Below are positions 1 to 11,596 of a DNA stretch of 23,518 nucleotides, piece by piece. The notes beneath the pieces were generated by a model. The model searched no databases. It saw only the letters and a list, made by a program, of their open reading frames with translations, and was not told where the DNA came from. Origin of the DNA: Plakobranchus ocellatus (taxonomy: Eukaryota > Mollusca > Gastropoda > Plakobranchidae); assembly GCA_019648995.1 (NCBI GenBank), contig BLXT01004769.1:402495-426012 (forward strand), written 5' to 3'. The translations under genes and the position numbers were made by a program. How positions within the stretch are numbered: position 1 is the first letter of the stretch; each line of letters starts with the position of its first letter.

Positions 1-56
1 AAAAAAAAAAAAAGAAAGAAAGAAAGAAAGAAAGAGAAAAAAAAGCAAAGAAAGTG
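1..56. repeat. A-rich (AAAG)n microsatellite
   Basis: Thirteen A followed by several AAAG units and further A/G-rich sequence at the window start. Confidence 0.9.
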
Positions 57-3000
57 AAAAAGACGAGAGTGAAGTCTGAGAGTCTGTTTAGATGAAACAT
101 AAAATGTAGAATCGAAAGAATAGAAGAGTAACTGAAAATGGATGCATGCATTAGTGAAGTACAAGATATCTGCACCCAGTGACTAATTATTCTATACTGT
201 GGCGGATAAAGTTTAGCATACCAGTGTAAGTGAGTTCATCACAGTTTACGCCCCTGCTTGTTTTATAATACCATGCAGTAGGCCTAATAGACTATAATTA
301 TAATCCCATACCAATGTAGATGAGAAGGTAGAGCATAATGTAGCTTTCCCGCAAGGCAGAGCTATGTGTCATGACTATTGTGTTCATAATTTATGTAGCC
401 ATCCAGAAAAGCAGAGTTATGTTATAACGTGGATAATAATGCTCATAATTCTTTGTAACAAAGTAACAAATGCATGTTTAAGGTTTATGAGAATAAAACG
501 AAGTGTCTTAATGCACACAGCACTGAATTTCTACATCGCATTTCAGTATGGTAATGTCAGCAAAATCCAACATCCATTCAAAAAAATCATTGTGACTTTG
601 AAAAGCTTAGCGATGCCATGATGCTTCTTTTGGACATTTTCGTAGTTGTGCCACATTTTTATCTTAGGGGATTGAAGTCGTCCAAAAAATATTGCAACCC
701 ATTATACCGGGTACAATATATTTGTTTTCTCGTCCCAGTCTTACACAAAGTCCAAATATTACACGGACAATGAATTGTGATTTCCGTTTTATTTCTTTCC
801 CTTAAACAAGCTTGGTGTACTATGCCTATGTTTGTTCACCGTCAGCAATAGTGGCGTATACATAGTCTATCTCGAGTGGAGGCCTTTGGGATATCTGGCA
901 TCGCAGTTTAACGCGGCCGCATTTTTTTTACTTTCCCGCACTTTTCCCCCTTTTTTTCTCATTTCTCTACGCAATTTTTATAGCGATCAAAATAAGATTT
1001 TTAAAGATTTTTATAAATAATTTCTTCATTTACCGACATACTGGCTTTGCGAAGCTAGTCCTTTTTGCTCTAAAGACCATATATGGTACTCAAATCCTCC
1101 GTCAGCGGCTCCGAGGCCTAGATTTTCATTGAAAATTCCTCTTTCAATATATAATATATTTTTTTAATAAATATATATAATATATTCTTTGTGCACACGC
1201 AAGGCTTTGCTTGGTTTCAGTCTGTAGATTGCTATTTTTTTTATGTTTTTATTTTTTAATGTACCCCCATTAGGGTATAAGGTATTGCGATTCCCTTTTC
1301 TTTTATATTTTTCGTTGGAATCGGAAGATTTTGTTGAAAAATAAAGCTAAACTTACGGTCTTCAGAAAGCCCATCCATTATCTATAATCAGAATTGAAAT
1401 TAATCAGTCTCTATAGGCTATTTTTGTTTAATTCAGTCGTGTTTGATTGTCTACTCCTCTATGGCCTAGGTCCGGTCAGAGAGGAATTGCTAGGATCTTA
1501 ATATTTTTTTGAAGATTGGTGTTTTGGACTTGCAGAAAGAAAACGGATGGATCTGAAACGCTGTAACGTTTTTGTAACTTTATAAGAGAAAGTTTAATAT
1601 GAATAGTTTGTCTTAATCGACGGATTTGTGTCGGGTAATAATGCTGGTTGAGCTAAAGATCTAAACACCCGATGTGGAAAGGGCGATCACTTAAACAGTC
1701 TGACAACTTTTTAGTGTGTGCTTTAGGGAGAAAAAGAAAAGTTCAAATTATGAAAGTTAAAATGCTTAAAAGAATAGTTCAAATGAAAGTCTATATTTGA
1801 TATCTTTTTTAAATTTATGTATTTTTTAGGCTTTAATTTTTCTTTAAAAATTGGTCATGTTTCCTTGCGAAACGCCTCACGTTTTAACAAGCAGTTTGAC
1901 TTGGTCTCTTGGGAGAAATGGTGGTCAAGCCATTTTTTACTCTATCTAAACACAGATAATGGGATGAAAGCTATGATTAGAAATGGTTACTTACAAGCTT
2001 TTATAAAAACGTTTTTTCAGTGTTTTTAAATTATTTTTGACACTAGTTAATCGTGCAAGTATTGACTATTCCGTTAAGGCAAAAAATATTAATTTCTAGT
2101 GAGTGAATTTATAATATATAATCGAAGCTGATCACCTTTGAACTGTCAGTAGGCCTAATTGCTTGCATGAGAAAAAAAAAAAAAAAAAAAGAAAAAACTC
2201 AGCCTAACCTTCCCTACTGGTATTATGTAGATCTAATTCAAATTCAGTGTCAAAGTAATATAAATAAGTAAATTTGTCTTTTGTATACCGATGCACAACA
2301 TCTTTATCATACATAAGCTTTGAATGAGATTGGCTTGTCCTTTTTTTCATTTGAGGGAGAGAGCAGAAGATTTTGCGAATGTGTGATAATAATGATAATG
2401 ACATTTTTTTTTTTTATAACGAGAACTTCAAAGTATTAACGACCTGCTCAATGAGCAATAAATAATTATTAGCTTCACATGCAAATAGTGATGATAAATA
2501 AGAATAACAAAACAATGCTTTTAACAGTAAATAACTTAATCTCAAACAGTGTAAAAATGTAGAAAATGTTTAAGAGTTGAAGCTCATGTTTAAAGCTGTT
2601 AGTATTAATGTAGGAGGAAGGTCATAAACTCAGCAATTATAATAACATCAACATCTGGAAAAACAAGTTTTTAATCTGTCTAGGCCTACTTACTTTTGAT
2701 GATCTTTCAACTTAATGGTTGCAAATAGCTTGGAGAAGTTCATACATTAAATTTAGCTCTTTTTTGCGATTTAAAAAAAAAATTTATTTTAAAACTTGTA
2801 ATTGTATGAATTTTTTGCATGTTTGTTTTATTGTTGTTGCATTTTTTCTTGGCTTTTTTTGGAAAAATTGTTGGCATTTTTTGGCATTTTTTTAGGTTTT
2901 AATTGGCATTTTTCCGCGATGCCAGGGATATGCTTGATGCTAATGGTGCTTTGATAAATAACACTGCTTTAGATCCTGAGTTCTTTGCTTCGTCCCATGC

Positions 3001-3360
3001 TCATGTAACCCTATGTTGATGGCAAATTCTTATCGAAAAGAATTGAAAAGTCTCTTCTTTATCACCAAAGGCAGCAGGCTTGGAGGGGTTTAACTTAACC
3101 GAGTTTATATGAGAAACTTTTTGTCACGGATCATTCAACTTAGGAGGGGCAAAGGGACTAACATTCATCAATATTAAAGGTAACGAGTATGCATAAATGA
3201 CGATTTTTTTTCCTGTACCAACGCAGCTCTAGTGGCAACAAATAAATCTAACCCAACTAGATCTACCTTGTCCATGCAATTTTGAAAATGTTCAGCTGTC
3301 CTGACCACTATTTTACTTATTAGAGCTTGTTATATCGGTACACACCCGAAAGAGTAAGAC
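57..3360. other. AT-rich region without a recognised gene
   Basis: Short ORFs occur at 364-621, 832-1020, 1817-2029 and, on the minus strand, 2204-2404, but their translations are Phe/Leu/Ile/Tyr-rich and match nothing I know. A loose, diverged tandem similarity (CATAAT..TGTAGC...GCAGAG.TATGT) occurs around 332-425. A 19-base A-run lies at 2172-2190, and several TTGGCATTTTT repeats at 2850-2912. The only coding-like stretch is 2915-3098, listed separately. Confidence 0.6.
2915..3098 (+). pseudogene. Coding-like fragment with a +1 frame break; unrecognised
   Basis: From 2915 to 3016 one frame reads RDARDMLDANGALINNTALD and PEFFASSHAHVTLC before a TGA. From 3018 the +1 frame continues with DGKFLSKRIEKSLLYHQRQQ and AWRGLT before TAA. 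Both look like ordinary protein composition and abut with a one-base shift, as expected for a decayed gene or transposon ORF. No family is recognised. An intronless degraded mobile-element remnant is the simplest explanation; two chance ORFs remain possible. Confidence 0.3.
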
Positions 3361-3373
3361 AAGGAATAAGGCT

Positions 3374-3379
<6 letters not shown>

Positions 3380-3421
<42 letters not shown>

Positions 3422-3549
3422 CTCAGTGTGTCAGAGTGTATGATTGGACAACAGAGATAGAGAGAGAGAGATATCCTGATACCTGTGTTAGAGAGAGAGA
3501 TAGAAACGGAAAGAGAGAGATTGGATGACGGAGATAATATGATATATAC

Positions 3550-3620
<71 letters not shown>

Positions 3621-3752
3621 CTCAGTGTGTCAGAGTGTATGATTGGACAACAGAGATAGAGAGAGAGAGATATCCTGATACCTGTGTTAGAGAGATAGAT
3701 AGAAACGGAAAGAGAGAGATTGGATGACGGAGATAATATGATATATATATAT

Positions 3753-3807
<55 letters not shown>

Positions 3808-3997
3808 GAGTGTGTGTGTGTGTGTGTGTGTGATTGGACAGCAAAGACAGCAGGAAGAGGTAAAGATTGATTAGACGACGAGAGATAGCATGATAATCAT
3901 ACATGTTAGAGAGATAGGGAAATAAAGGGAGAGAGGGATGTAGATGGATTGGATGACAGAGATAGCATCAGAGAGATATTGTTCAACAGTGATGGCA

Positions 3998-4046
<49 letters not shown>
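3380..4046. repeat. Compound microsatellite array with a duplicated ~199-bp unit
   Basis: (GA)n tracts at 3381-3420, 3586-3619 and 3753-3769; (TA)n at 3542-3586, 3740-3753 and 3999-4045; (GACA)n at 3767-3800; (TG)n at 3809-3832. Between these, a unique segment (GCTCAGTGTGTCAGAGTGTA...) starts at 3421 and again, almost identical, at 3620. A more diverged version is recognisable from TGATTGGACA at 3831. ORFs in this region are translations of dinucleotide repeats. Confidence 0.95.
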
Positions 4047-4048
<2 letters not shown>

Positions 4049-4250
4049 AATTTTTGTTTTTTTTATATACATGTATTAGCTCGGATGACAGTTTTAGACA
4101 CGGCATCTTAAAAACCTTCATTGTAACTATTTATATACCGGTACTAAGCTTATACTGTGTTAGCTGCTGGCGCTCCCATGAAAAAAAGTCTTTTTTTTTT
4201 TTTTTAAAGAAAAAAAACCCCAGTTAATACGTTGGCTATTCACAAAGCAT

Positions 4251-4430
4251 ATGATATAGCCCTCCTACCCCACTCTGTCAAACACATGTAGGGTGTAGGA
4301 GTATGATTCAGGCCTCGTACCCCTCCCTGTCAAGTCCATATGATATAGCCTTCCTGCCCCACTCTGTCAAATAATGTAGGAGTATGATGTAGCCGCCCTG
4401 CCCCATTCTGTCAAATACATGTAGGGGTAA
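4251..4430. repeat. Imperfect tandem repeat, 37-52 bp units, about four copies
   Basis: Units starting ATGAT.TAGCC at 4251, 4303, 4340 and 4384 share CCTGCCCCACTCTGTCAAA and usually end in ACATGTAGGG. Unit length varies (52, 37, 44 and about 46). The array ends within a few bases of the retrotransposon remnant. Confidence 0.85.
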
Positions 4431-4434
4431 AAGG

Positions 4435-5065
4435 ATAGGACGACAAAACATTTCACAACAGCTAGGGCTGAAATTTAATGTGGAGAAAACCAAGGTACAA
4501 TTAAACGACCTAAAGAAAAATTGACAGCCCATTCTACCAAGAAATAAACAATCAGGCACATTCTGTTTTCTTGGATTTGGGAGCACAGTTCACAACTAGG
4601 GAGGAATTCTAGAAGACATTAAAATAAAGATCAACAAAGCGAGACAAGCAAATAGATTTTTTAATAAATTGTGGACCAGCGAACCATTCCGAGAAAGACT
4701 AGGATAAAAATGTTGTACTCAAATGTCAACTTTTTTTTTTTTTTGCTTCATGGAATAGCAAAGAAAATGCAAATAGATTCCAAGTCTTTCTCAAGATTCC
4801 GCAAAAATTTAAAGACCTGAGCGATAGTACGACAAACTAGACACCTAGGAACCGCACAAAATCAATTCAAACAGAAGTGTCAGATGGATAGGACACAAAT
4901 AGCGGAATTATCCAAAAAGCATAGCAAGAATGACTTTGAGATCGAACCCTCAAGGAGTACATGGAGACTTGAGACCGAGACAAAGATGAAAGGAAAAGGC
5001 AAGACCTGGAAGTAACTACAGAAGACGGGACTTTTGTGGGCGACCTATGCTCCAGTAGGTATCAC
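4435..5065 (+). mobile_element. Decayed non-LTR retrotransposon, C-terminal part of reverse-transcriptase ORF
   Basis: The plus-strand frame from about 4435 reads QQLGLKFNVEKTKV, then FLGFGSTV, EDIKIKINKARQANRFFNKL, later VRWIGH and NPQG, and in another frame DGTFVGDLCSSRYHYQ. This order (GL..N..KTKV; FLGS.V; I..RI.KA......L; RW.GH..R; W.P.G; ..FV..LC..) is the well-known end of the ORF of several LINE clades in invertebrates. The copy carries stop codons and at least one frameshift and is truncated at its 5' end, so it is dead. The clade (RTE, Jockey or other) cannot be told from this part. Confidence 0.75.
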
Positions 5066-8000
5066 TATCAGCATACATGTAGTATTTTCTACAGTGTATG
5101 TGTATTAGAAACTCTACATGTTCATGTATACTTTTTTTTTCCTGCAAATTTTACAGACACATATAGTTATATATGTATATATTTTGCATGCGTATGTTTA
5201 TATATGTATGTAATATGTTTGTGTATTTTGTGTGCGTTATGCATCTTTTACATAATGAATAAATGTTATCAGGTTCTAATACATTATTATCATACTAGTC
5301 TTTTTTTTTCTTTTCATTTTTTTCACTTTACCCTTCGTGGAGGATAATGCAGTTTTAGTGGACGGATTTTTATTTTTAGCATTGATTCTTGAATAAAACC
5401 TGTCATCTCGTCTGTTTTTTTATTTTTTTTTTTTTTTGTATTTTAGGTTTTAATTTTCATTATTGTTATTTTTAATTCTTTTCTTAACTGACGAAGCATA
5501 AAGGTAAACCGTGTTAATGTGTTGTTTCACTTTGTCCATGATAAATATAAGTTGTGAGGGGTTTTTTTTTTTCTTTGTTTTTACTCCAAAGCACAAAGCA
5601 GGCCTGCTATTCGTTTTTTCTAACCACCGGAACATTTTCAAGATTCTTAAACTTATGTATGTGTTTCCAGAAGTCAGTCCTCATTTATACTTAATTATTT
5701 CTTGCATACTACTTCGGTTATACTTAAAAAATAAAAATAAATGAAAACTAGAAATGAAGAGAAAAAAAAACACAAAACAACACAAAGCTCGTTCTGATTT
5801 AGGGTAATGTGAATAAGTAGAGCTATTCACCACGGAGATGATATAAATACAGTGTCACCAGAGCAAATTGCTAGGCATACCTTTTAGTAGTTTCAAAAAC
5901 ATTCGTAAGGACAACTAAGAATAGTACCGATGGCAAGGAACGTAACACACATAAACTTTCTCTCTGTGAATATAGGCCAGCATGGCTTCCCCTAGTGTAC
6001 ATGTAGTTCATTCAACCAAAAACTTCAGTGACCAACACTGACATCCCTTATCATTAGTTCTCCGAGACCAGTGCAAATGAACCAGAAATTGCACTTTGAA
6101 ATTTTGAATCATTGATAAAGCCAGAAAGTATAAATTTGCAATGGTGGAATACAGATAGAGATTATATAATTCTATACTAAAATATTGGAGTTTGAATTTT
6201 AAAAAGAAAAAAAGGAAAAGCAGTGAAAGCAAAGGAAAACAAATGAATATGAATTTTATCTCAAGTGTTAAAATTATGCTACATCTGATTCAGGCCTAGT
6301 GTCGAGACTTTTCATGTCTGCAAGCCTAATGACGAGCTGTTCAATTCCCCAACCTTTTTTTAGGGAAAATAGTGCTTTCCTGTTATATTTACATGAATCT
6401 GAAAGGGACTTTTGATTTTATGTTGATATATCAAAATGCAAAGAAAAAGGAGCAAAAATTCTTCACTAAGCTCTGATATTCTGTCTCTATCCTCCGCACT
6501 AATTTTACAAAGCATCAACCAAGCACTTATAAAATATAGGCCTAAATAGATGTACCATGAAAAAGATTAACCTTTCCTTTTGTTCTTTTATTCCACAAAG
6601 CCTTAAATTCAAATCGAATAATAGTGTGAAAAATCTACAGGAAAAGATTTTTTAAGCACTTGTCCTGACAGTCAAGACCGCTGAGGCAATAAAAAGAGTC
6701 AAAGACAAGAAATATCAGGGGAAAATGTCAATACCATTATCAGAATAATTTTTTATGAACAAAATAAAAGAATAAGGACTTGAGCAGAATGTCAGTATAT
6801 GTGAAGGCATTGTATTTATTTTATGCCGATCTGGCTTGGTATGGATCTACCACTTAATAAAAATTATTGCTGTAATCTTCAAAATAAAATTACAAATTGA
6901 TACACAACCTTACTAGTAGCCCCTATTAGTAATAGTAGTTATCAATGAGAACAACTATCTCTTTCAAAAATTCACAATGTTGGATTGATAGTGACAGTAG
7001 TTACAACGTAGCAAATGATGATGACTAGAAGCAAGATATTGATTTAAACCCAGGTACATTACTCTGAAATTTGATGATTTCACTCCAATATCACTCTATT
7101 TGTTATATTTCTCCATTTCCTATTGTTAATAGTGTATGAATGAATTACACACACACATATATGTATATATATATATTTTTTTTTTTTTAAATTTTATGTG
7201 CAACATGATGCTTTGAGATTTGCTTTCCTTTAGTAATTAAATGATTTAGTTAGGTGAGATGGTACACATATTTTCTTTAGTAATGATATACATGTAAGTG
7301 TTTTTTATCAACTTAAAACATAAATTGTAAAATTCAAACTGCTAGTGCTATGCTACACACTGTCTCCACAAGTTTAAGGACAAGCACAGAAAAAAAAGGA
7401 AATTCAAACACAGATATCAAATTTAAATTAGCACTTTTTTTAATCCTTTACTTCTCAACAGCAAATGGTGCACTACTTTGAAAAAAAAAAAGACAATTTA
7501 TTTGTCATTATTTCTTCCATGCAAAAATATAAACAATAACCAAACAACTGATACAAATTCATTTGACAAAGAAAAATAGAAATTATAATTATATATAAAG
7601 AGCCTTCATTCTATTTAGAACAGCAAAGCTGAATGAAGATGGTGACTTGGTGACAAAGATAAAGCATAAATAAATTAAAATTTTCCCCAGGAACATATCC
7701 ATTTTAAAAATAACCCATTACTTTAATTGTTTTTAAAAAAATCTAGAGTTGAAACCATACTTTTCCACAAGTTTACAAATATGAAGTTAAAAATGCAATA
7801 ATTTGCCATAAATAATTACAGATTCCCTGCTCGTCTCCAGTCTTAAGGAGTCAAATACCATGAGATATCCTCTCCATGGTTTCTATCTAATGAATCTCAT
7901 GGCTGTTCGGGGGGAGGGGGGAAGAAGCGTCTTGTATGTCTTGTATTTGAGATAGGCCTTTTATGTCAAAATGAAGGCTTACATATTAGTCTTGGCAGAT

Positions 8001-10120
8001 GGAATTTGATTGAGAGAAGGCTCAGCTGCCAGGATATGATTCATGAAAATGGAGAGGAATAAGACTACAGGAATATAATATAAAGTGATTGGAAACTCAT
8101 GACTCTAGGTCACTAGTTTCAAGATACAAATGCTTCACTTTCTATCTTGTCTACTACCGGCGGATATCAAGACAATATGAAAGAGCTACACCATCCGTCT
8201 AAACCCATTCCCGAAATTAGAGAGACTTTGCTTGAGGCAAGAAATTCTTATCCTGTAATTTTCTCTTTAAGCCCAGGATTATGAAAGTACATCCGCTCTA
8301 TACACACAACCGGCATGCTTTCACCACAACTTGTGTCTCGCAGTGTGGTTCCTGTTTGTTGCTGTTGTACATGCAATATTACAAATTAATTAATTACTTA
8401 CACTTGAACTGTACATCTGTGGCCTTATAGTAAGTAGGCTATATTTAATAATATAATATATATGTATACTATTGTACAAAGATTAAATGTATTAAAACTA
8501 AATTCACTTCACTCTCAACCCTTCATTCGATTTGACTAAATTTACAAAAATTCATTGAGTTTGTAAACAACAAACAGTGAAGCAGAGATATTGCATCTGG
8601 AAATACTTATTTAAAAAAAAAAAATTGAAGGAAGTGGGGAAAGGAAGGATTAAAGGATGCATATTATAAAACAGATAATTCGTACATGATTATGGTTAAA
8701 CATGACAACGTCAAGCAGAGCCTGCCACACAAACTATCACACACTTGGTACAGCAAACCCTTGACTGATTAAGTTACACACCAACAACATGCTTGCTTCA
8801 TTCCTCGTGCTCCCAACCATTTGCCTACACTGATATTCACGGTTGCAACAATCCTCAGGCCATGCTTGGACAAACTTAAGTAAGGACTACCGCAAACATC
8901 TACTCTCTCAACCTATGCATACACAGTTGCGTTTTCTTCCATTTACAATCCCACAAGAAAAGCAGTTTGGTAGAAAAATAAAAATACAGATTAATAAGCC
9001 CAGAGGTTCCATTCATGCATATACAGCCACCCTTTGTTTGAATTTGTTTTTTTATAAAAATGTTAATATTTCTTAAGATATCAATAACTACATAAAGCCT
9101 GCAAAAATGTATATTTTGAAGAACATAAACTAGAAAATATATTTGAAAAATAAAAGCCTCTTGCTGACAAAAAAATAAAATCTTGACTGAAGGAAAGAGC
9201 TTAATCAATAAAAGTGTCAAGAACTTTGACCCATGTTCCTACAAAATTTTATTGAACTTAGTGAATTTAGGAAAGGAAAAACATCACTACATTACAAACT
9301 AATGACCTTAGTTTACACACTACTGGTGCAAAATATTCAAGTTGCCCTATTAAAATAAAAAAAAAAAACCAAAAAAAACTAAAACAATAAATTTATTCCA
9401 CATTGTTCTTGCACAACCAGACTCTTAAAAGAGAAAAATTCTTTAAGAATAAGATTATTACTATTATTTTCATAAATTGCAAAATAATTTGATATGATGC
9501 AGAAGAAAAAAGTCACAGCATGCTCATAGTCATAGATGTACAGTAGAATCATATGTAGTATTTTTAATACGATATAGCATAAACATTAACACAAACACGA
9601 CAGGTCTATGGCTTATGATGATGGCAAGTAGTTTCAGATTTAGACAATAGCTATTACAAAATCAAGGATAAGATTTATTAAAAGACATGCTAGAAATAAC
9701 AAGAAAGAGAGAGATAGAGATAGATAAATAGATAGATAGATAGAGAGAGAGAGAGAGAAAGGGGGGGACATTATAGTGGATCTCTCAAATATTTTTATCT
9801 TTAACTATTATGCTTTAAACATCTCTAACAATTTTAAAAGGTATATACTATTATATGTCTCAATCACTACCTTTTGGAAAATTCATGCATTACAATTAAC
9901 AGGATTTGCAAGACTTCTAATGTAAAATAAGAAAGTAGAAAAAAATTTTCACCCAAGACATGCAAGCCATTTGAACATTCAGAGAAAAATGAAACCAACC
10001 AAACTTCTATTCTGCAATGAAATGCAACATATTGTGTTTCAGCTAGCTCACACACAGGCTCGCATGATTTCATATTTGAAATTTTATCTACAATAAATAT
10101 CCTTTATCCTCAAGGCAAGG
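5066..10120. other. AT-rich stretch without a recognised gene
   Basis: About 5 kb, with TATG/TA-rich sequence at 5155-5250, T-runs at 5410-5440 and 5560-5575, a (CA)n(TA)n tract at 7148-7175 and a (GATA)n(GA)n tract at 9701-9762 followed by seven G. The ORFs at 5036-5347, 5511-5744, 6008-6232 (minus), 8843-9076, 8900-9220 (minus) and 9867-10073 (minus) have no recognisable protein. It may hold intergenic DNA or a long 3' UTR of striatin. Confidence 0.6.
9701..9768. repeat. (GATA)n / (GA)n microsatellite
   Basis: GATA-type tetranucleotides grade into GA dinucleotides and end in a run of seven G. Confidence 0.9.
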
Positions 10121-10126
10121 GGAGGG

Positions 10127-10260
10127 CGTAGGTGGCATAGTGGATAGTGAGTCTGTTCTCAGATCTGTAGAAACCCTTTTGAAGCGGATTTGAGCCCTGT
10201 CACACTAGCCTGGAGGAGGGCCTGAATGCCTGAGACCACCTTGTGGACAGGATATATATA
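10127..10260 (+). mobile_element. tRNA-derived SINE head, plus orientation
   Basis: The segment begins GCGTAGGTGGCATAGTGGAT. An A-box-like TGGCATAGTGG lies at 10133-10143 and a B-box-like GGATTTGAGCC at 10186-10196, the spacing expected for an RNA polymerase III promoter of a tRNA-derived SINE. It is too diverged to be a tRNA gene (no clear acceptor stem or anticodon arm). A (AT)n tract follows at 10252-10269. Confidence 0.6.
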
Positions 10261-10381
10261 TATATATATGCAAAATACCAAGCCAAATCAAACCCCAAGG
10301 CAGTGGACTTATCTGATACCTGAAACATGACGGTTTGATTTTGCTCAGGTCCACTGCTTCAATGAAAAAATTCTGATTGTA

Positions 10382-10480
10382 GGCAATTTAGCCCTCAACA
10401 GGCTAAATGCCAGAGGCAGGCTCCAGCCCACATCAGAACTCTGCTGTTTTTAGGGCAGGTTTGCCAACTACTGTGCCACC
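10382..10480 (-). mobile_element. Second tRNA-like SINE head, opposite orientation
   Basis: Read on the minus strand from 10480 it starts GGTGGCACAGTAG, almost the same as the plus-strand head at 10131 (GGTGGCATAGTGG). A B-box-like GGGCTGGAGCC lies about 51 bases in, close to the 55 seen in the first head. The two heads thus point toward each other across about 350 bp. It is less well preserved than the first, so the call is weaker. Confidence 0.4.
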
Positions 10481-10731
10481 ATTAATTCCCATCACTTTGG
10501 CTCTCACATTGGTCAATCAGGACTTAGAATAACCTCCTCAAAATTAAGTATGCTTAAAACAAAAAAAAAATTACCAGAAAGTCCTAAAATACACTAAGCA
10601 TGATTTTAAGTCCCTCTATAAAATCATTTTGTGATGCATAAGACTTAAGGTCAATTTCAACTTGAAATTAGTGTGTTCTACTGAATTTTCATCTGTCATT
10701 TTAGCCATGTAAACTATCAAAATGTGCTCTC

Positions 10732-11596
10732 TTAACTCACTTGTGACTGACCCCTTTTCCTCTTGCTATTCCCTCCGGACTGAGGTATTTTGGCCTTCTT
10801 TAAAAAATTGTAAAAAAAAAAAGTAATAAAGTGATCATTCTAAAACTTTGGACACATAAAATTTATCTTTAGATCTGTTAATTGTAACACTTTTTATTCA
10901 GCTACCTTGATATGTTGATTTTGTATGTTTTTTACAAAGTGGGTAAGAATTTGAAATTTCGGAAAATTTTCTGAAGCCAATGTAAGAAGCAAACAGGTAA
11001 GAACACACAAAAGTAAGGAAAGATGCTTTTGACTTCAATGGATTTTATTTAGATCTAGATATCTAGACTGAAAATCATCTGGGTGTGCTCGTTTTTTTGT
11101 TTGGGTCTTGATTTAGTGTTCCTGGATCTACTACTCTGAGCGTTTCTTAGATCTACACTTTATCTGGNNNNNNNNNNNNNNNNNNNNNNNNNNNNNNNNN
11201 NNNNNNNNNNNNNNNNNNNNNNNNNNNNNNNNNNNNNNNNNNNNNNNNNNNNNNNNNNNNNNNNNNNNNNNNNNNNNNNNNNNNNNNNNNNNNNNNNNNN
11301 NNNNNNNNNNNNNNNNNNNNNNNNNNNNNNNNNNNNNNNNNNNNNNNNNNNNNNNNNNNNNNNNNNNNNNNNNNNNNNNNNNNNNNNNNNTTATAAAAAA
11401 ACGAGTTCCGCAATGATAAAAATGCGATTTGGAATACCGACGAAGAAATAGTTCAGGAACGGTAATGTATAGGCAGCGAGTTGTTTGTGCCATTATAGGT
11501 GTTATAGAGCGATAAAAGTAAAAACCGCAAGGGTTGCGGGCGCCGTCCACAGGGAATTTTTGGGTTGCCCGCAACGCCGCGTCGCAAGTGAGTTAA
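10732..11596. mobile_element. TTAA-flanked element with short inverted ends (piggyBac-like), assembly gap inside
   Basis: The left end reads TTAA-CTCACTTGTGAC (10732-10747) and the right end is its inverse, GTCGCAAGTGAG-TTAA (11581-11596): a 12-bp inverted repeat with one mismatch, bounded on both sides by TTAA, the target duplication of piggyBac-superfamily transposons. About 20-25 bases further in, both ends share ATTCCCT..GGAC. The right end is unusually GC-rich (11524-11583). No transposase is recognisable in the visible part, and the N run hides at least 223 bases, so it may be a non-autonomous copy. Confidence 0.5.
11168..11390. other. Assembly gap (223 N)
   Basis: A run of N. Its true length is unknown. 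The minus-strand open frames spanning it (11131-11574 and 11153-11413) are artefacts. Confidence 1.

Noticed and set aside
3485-4121. Overlapping ORFs on both strands (80, 138, 71 and 92 residues)
   Set aside because: They translate GA, TA and TG dinucleotide repeats (ERER, YIYI, SLSL) and have no protein content.
5036-5347. 103-residue plus-strand ORF as a gene
   Set aside because: Only the start (GDLCSSRYHYQ) is meaningful, as the tail of the LINE remnant; the rest is TA/TG-rich low-complexity sequence.
8843-9220. ORFs on both strands (77 and 106 residues)
   Set aside because: No recognised domains, and mutually overlapping opposite-strand frames in AT-rich DNA are expected by chance.
10131-10205. 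Functional tRNA gene
   Set aside because: A- and B-box-like words are present, but the acceptor stem and anticodon arm do not form; a SINE head fits better.
11131-11574. 147-residue minus-strand ORF
   Set aside because: Half of it is assembly-gap N translated as X; the rest matches nothing known.
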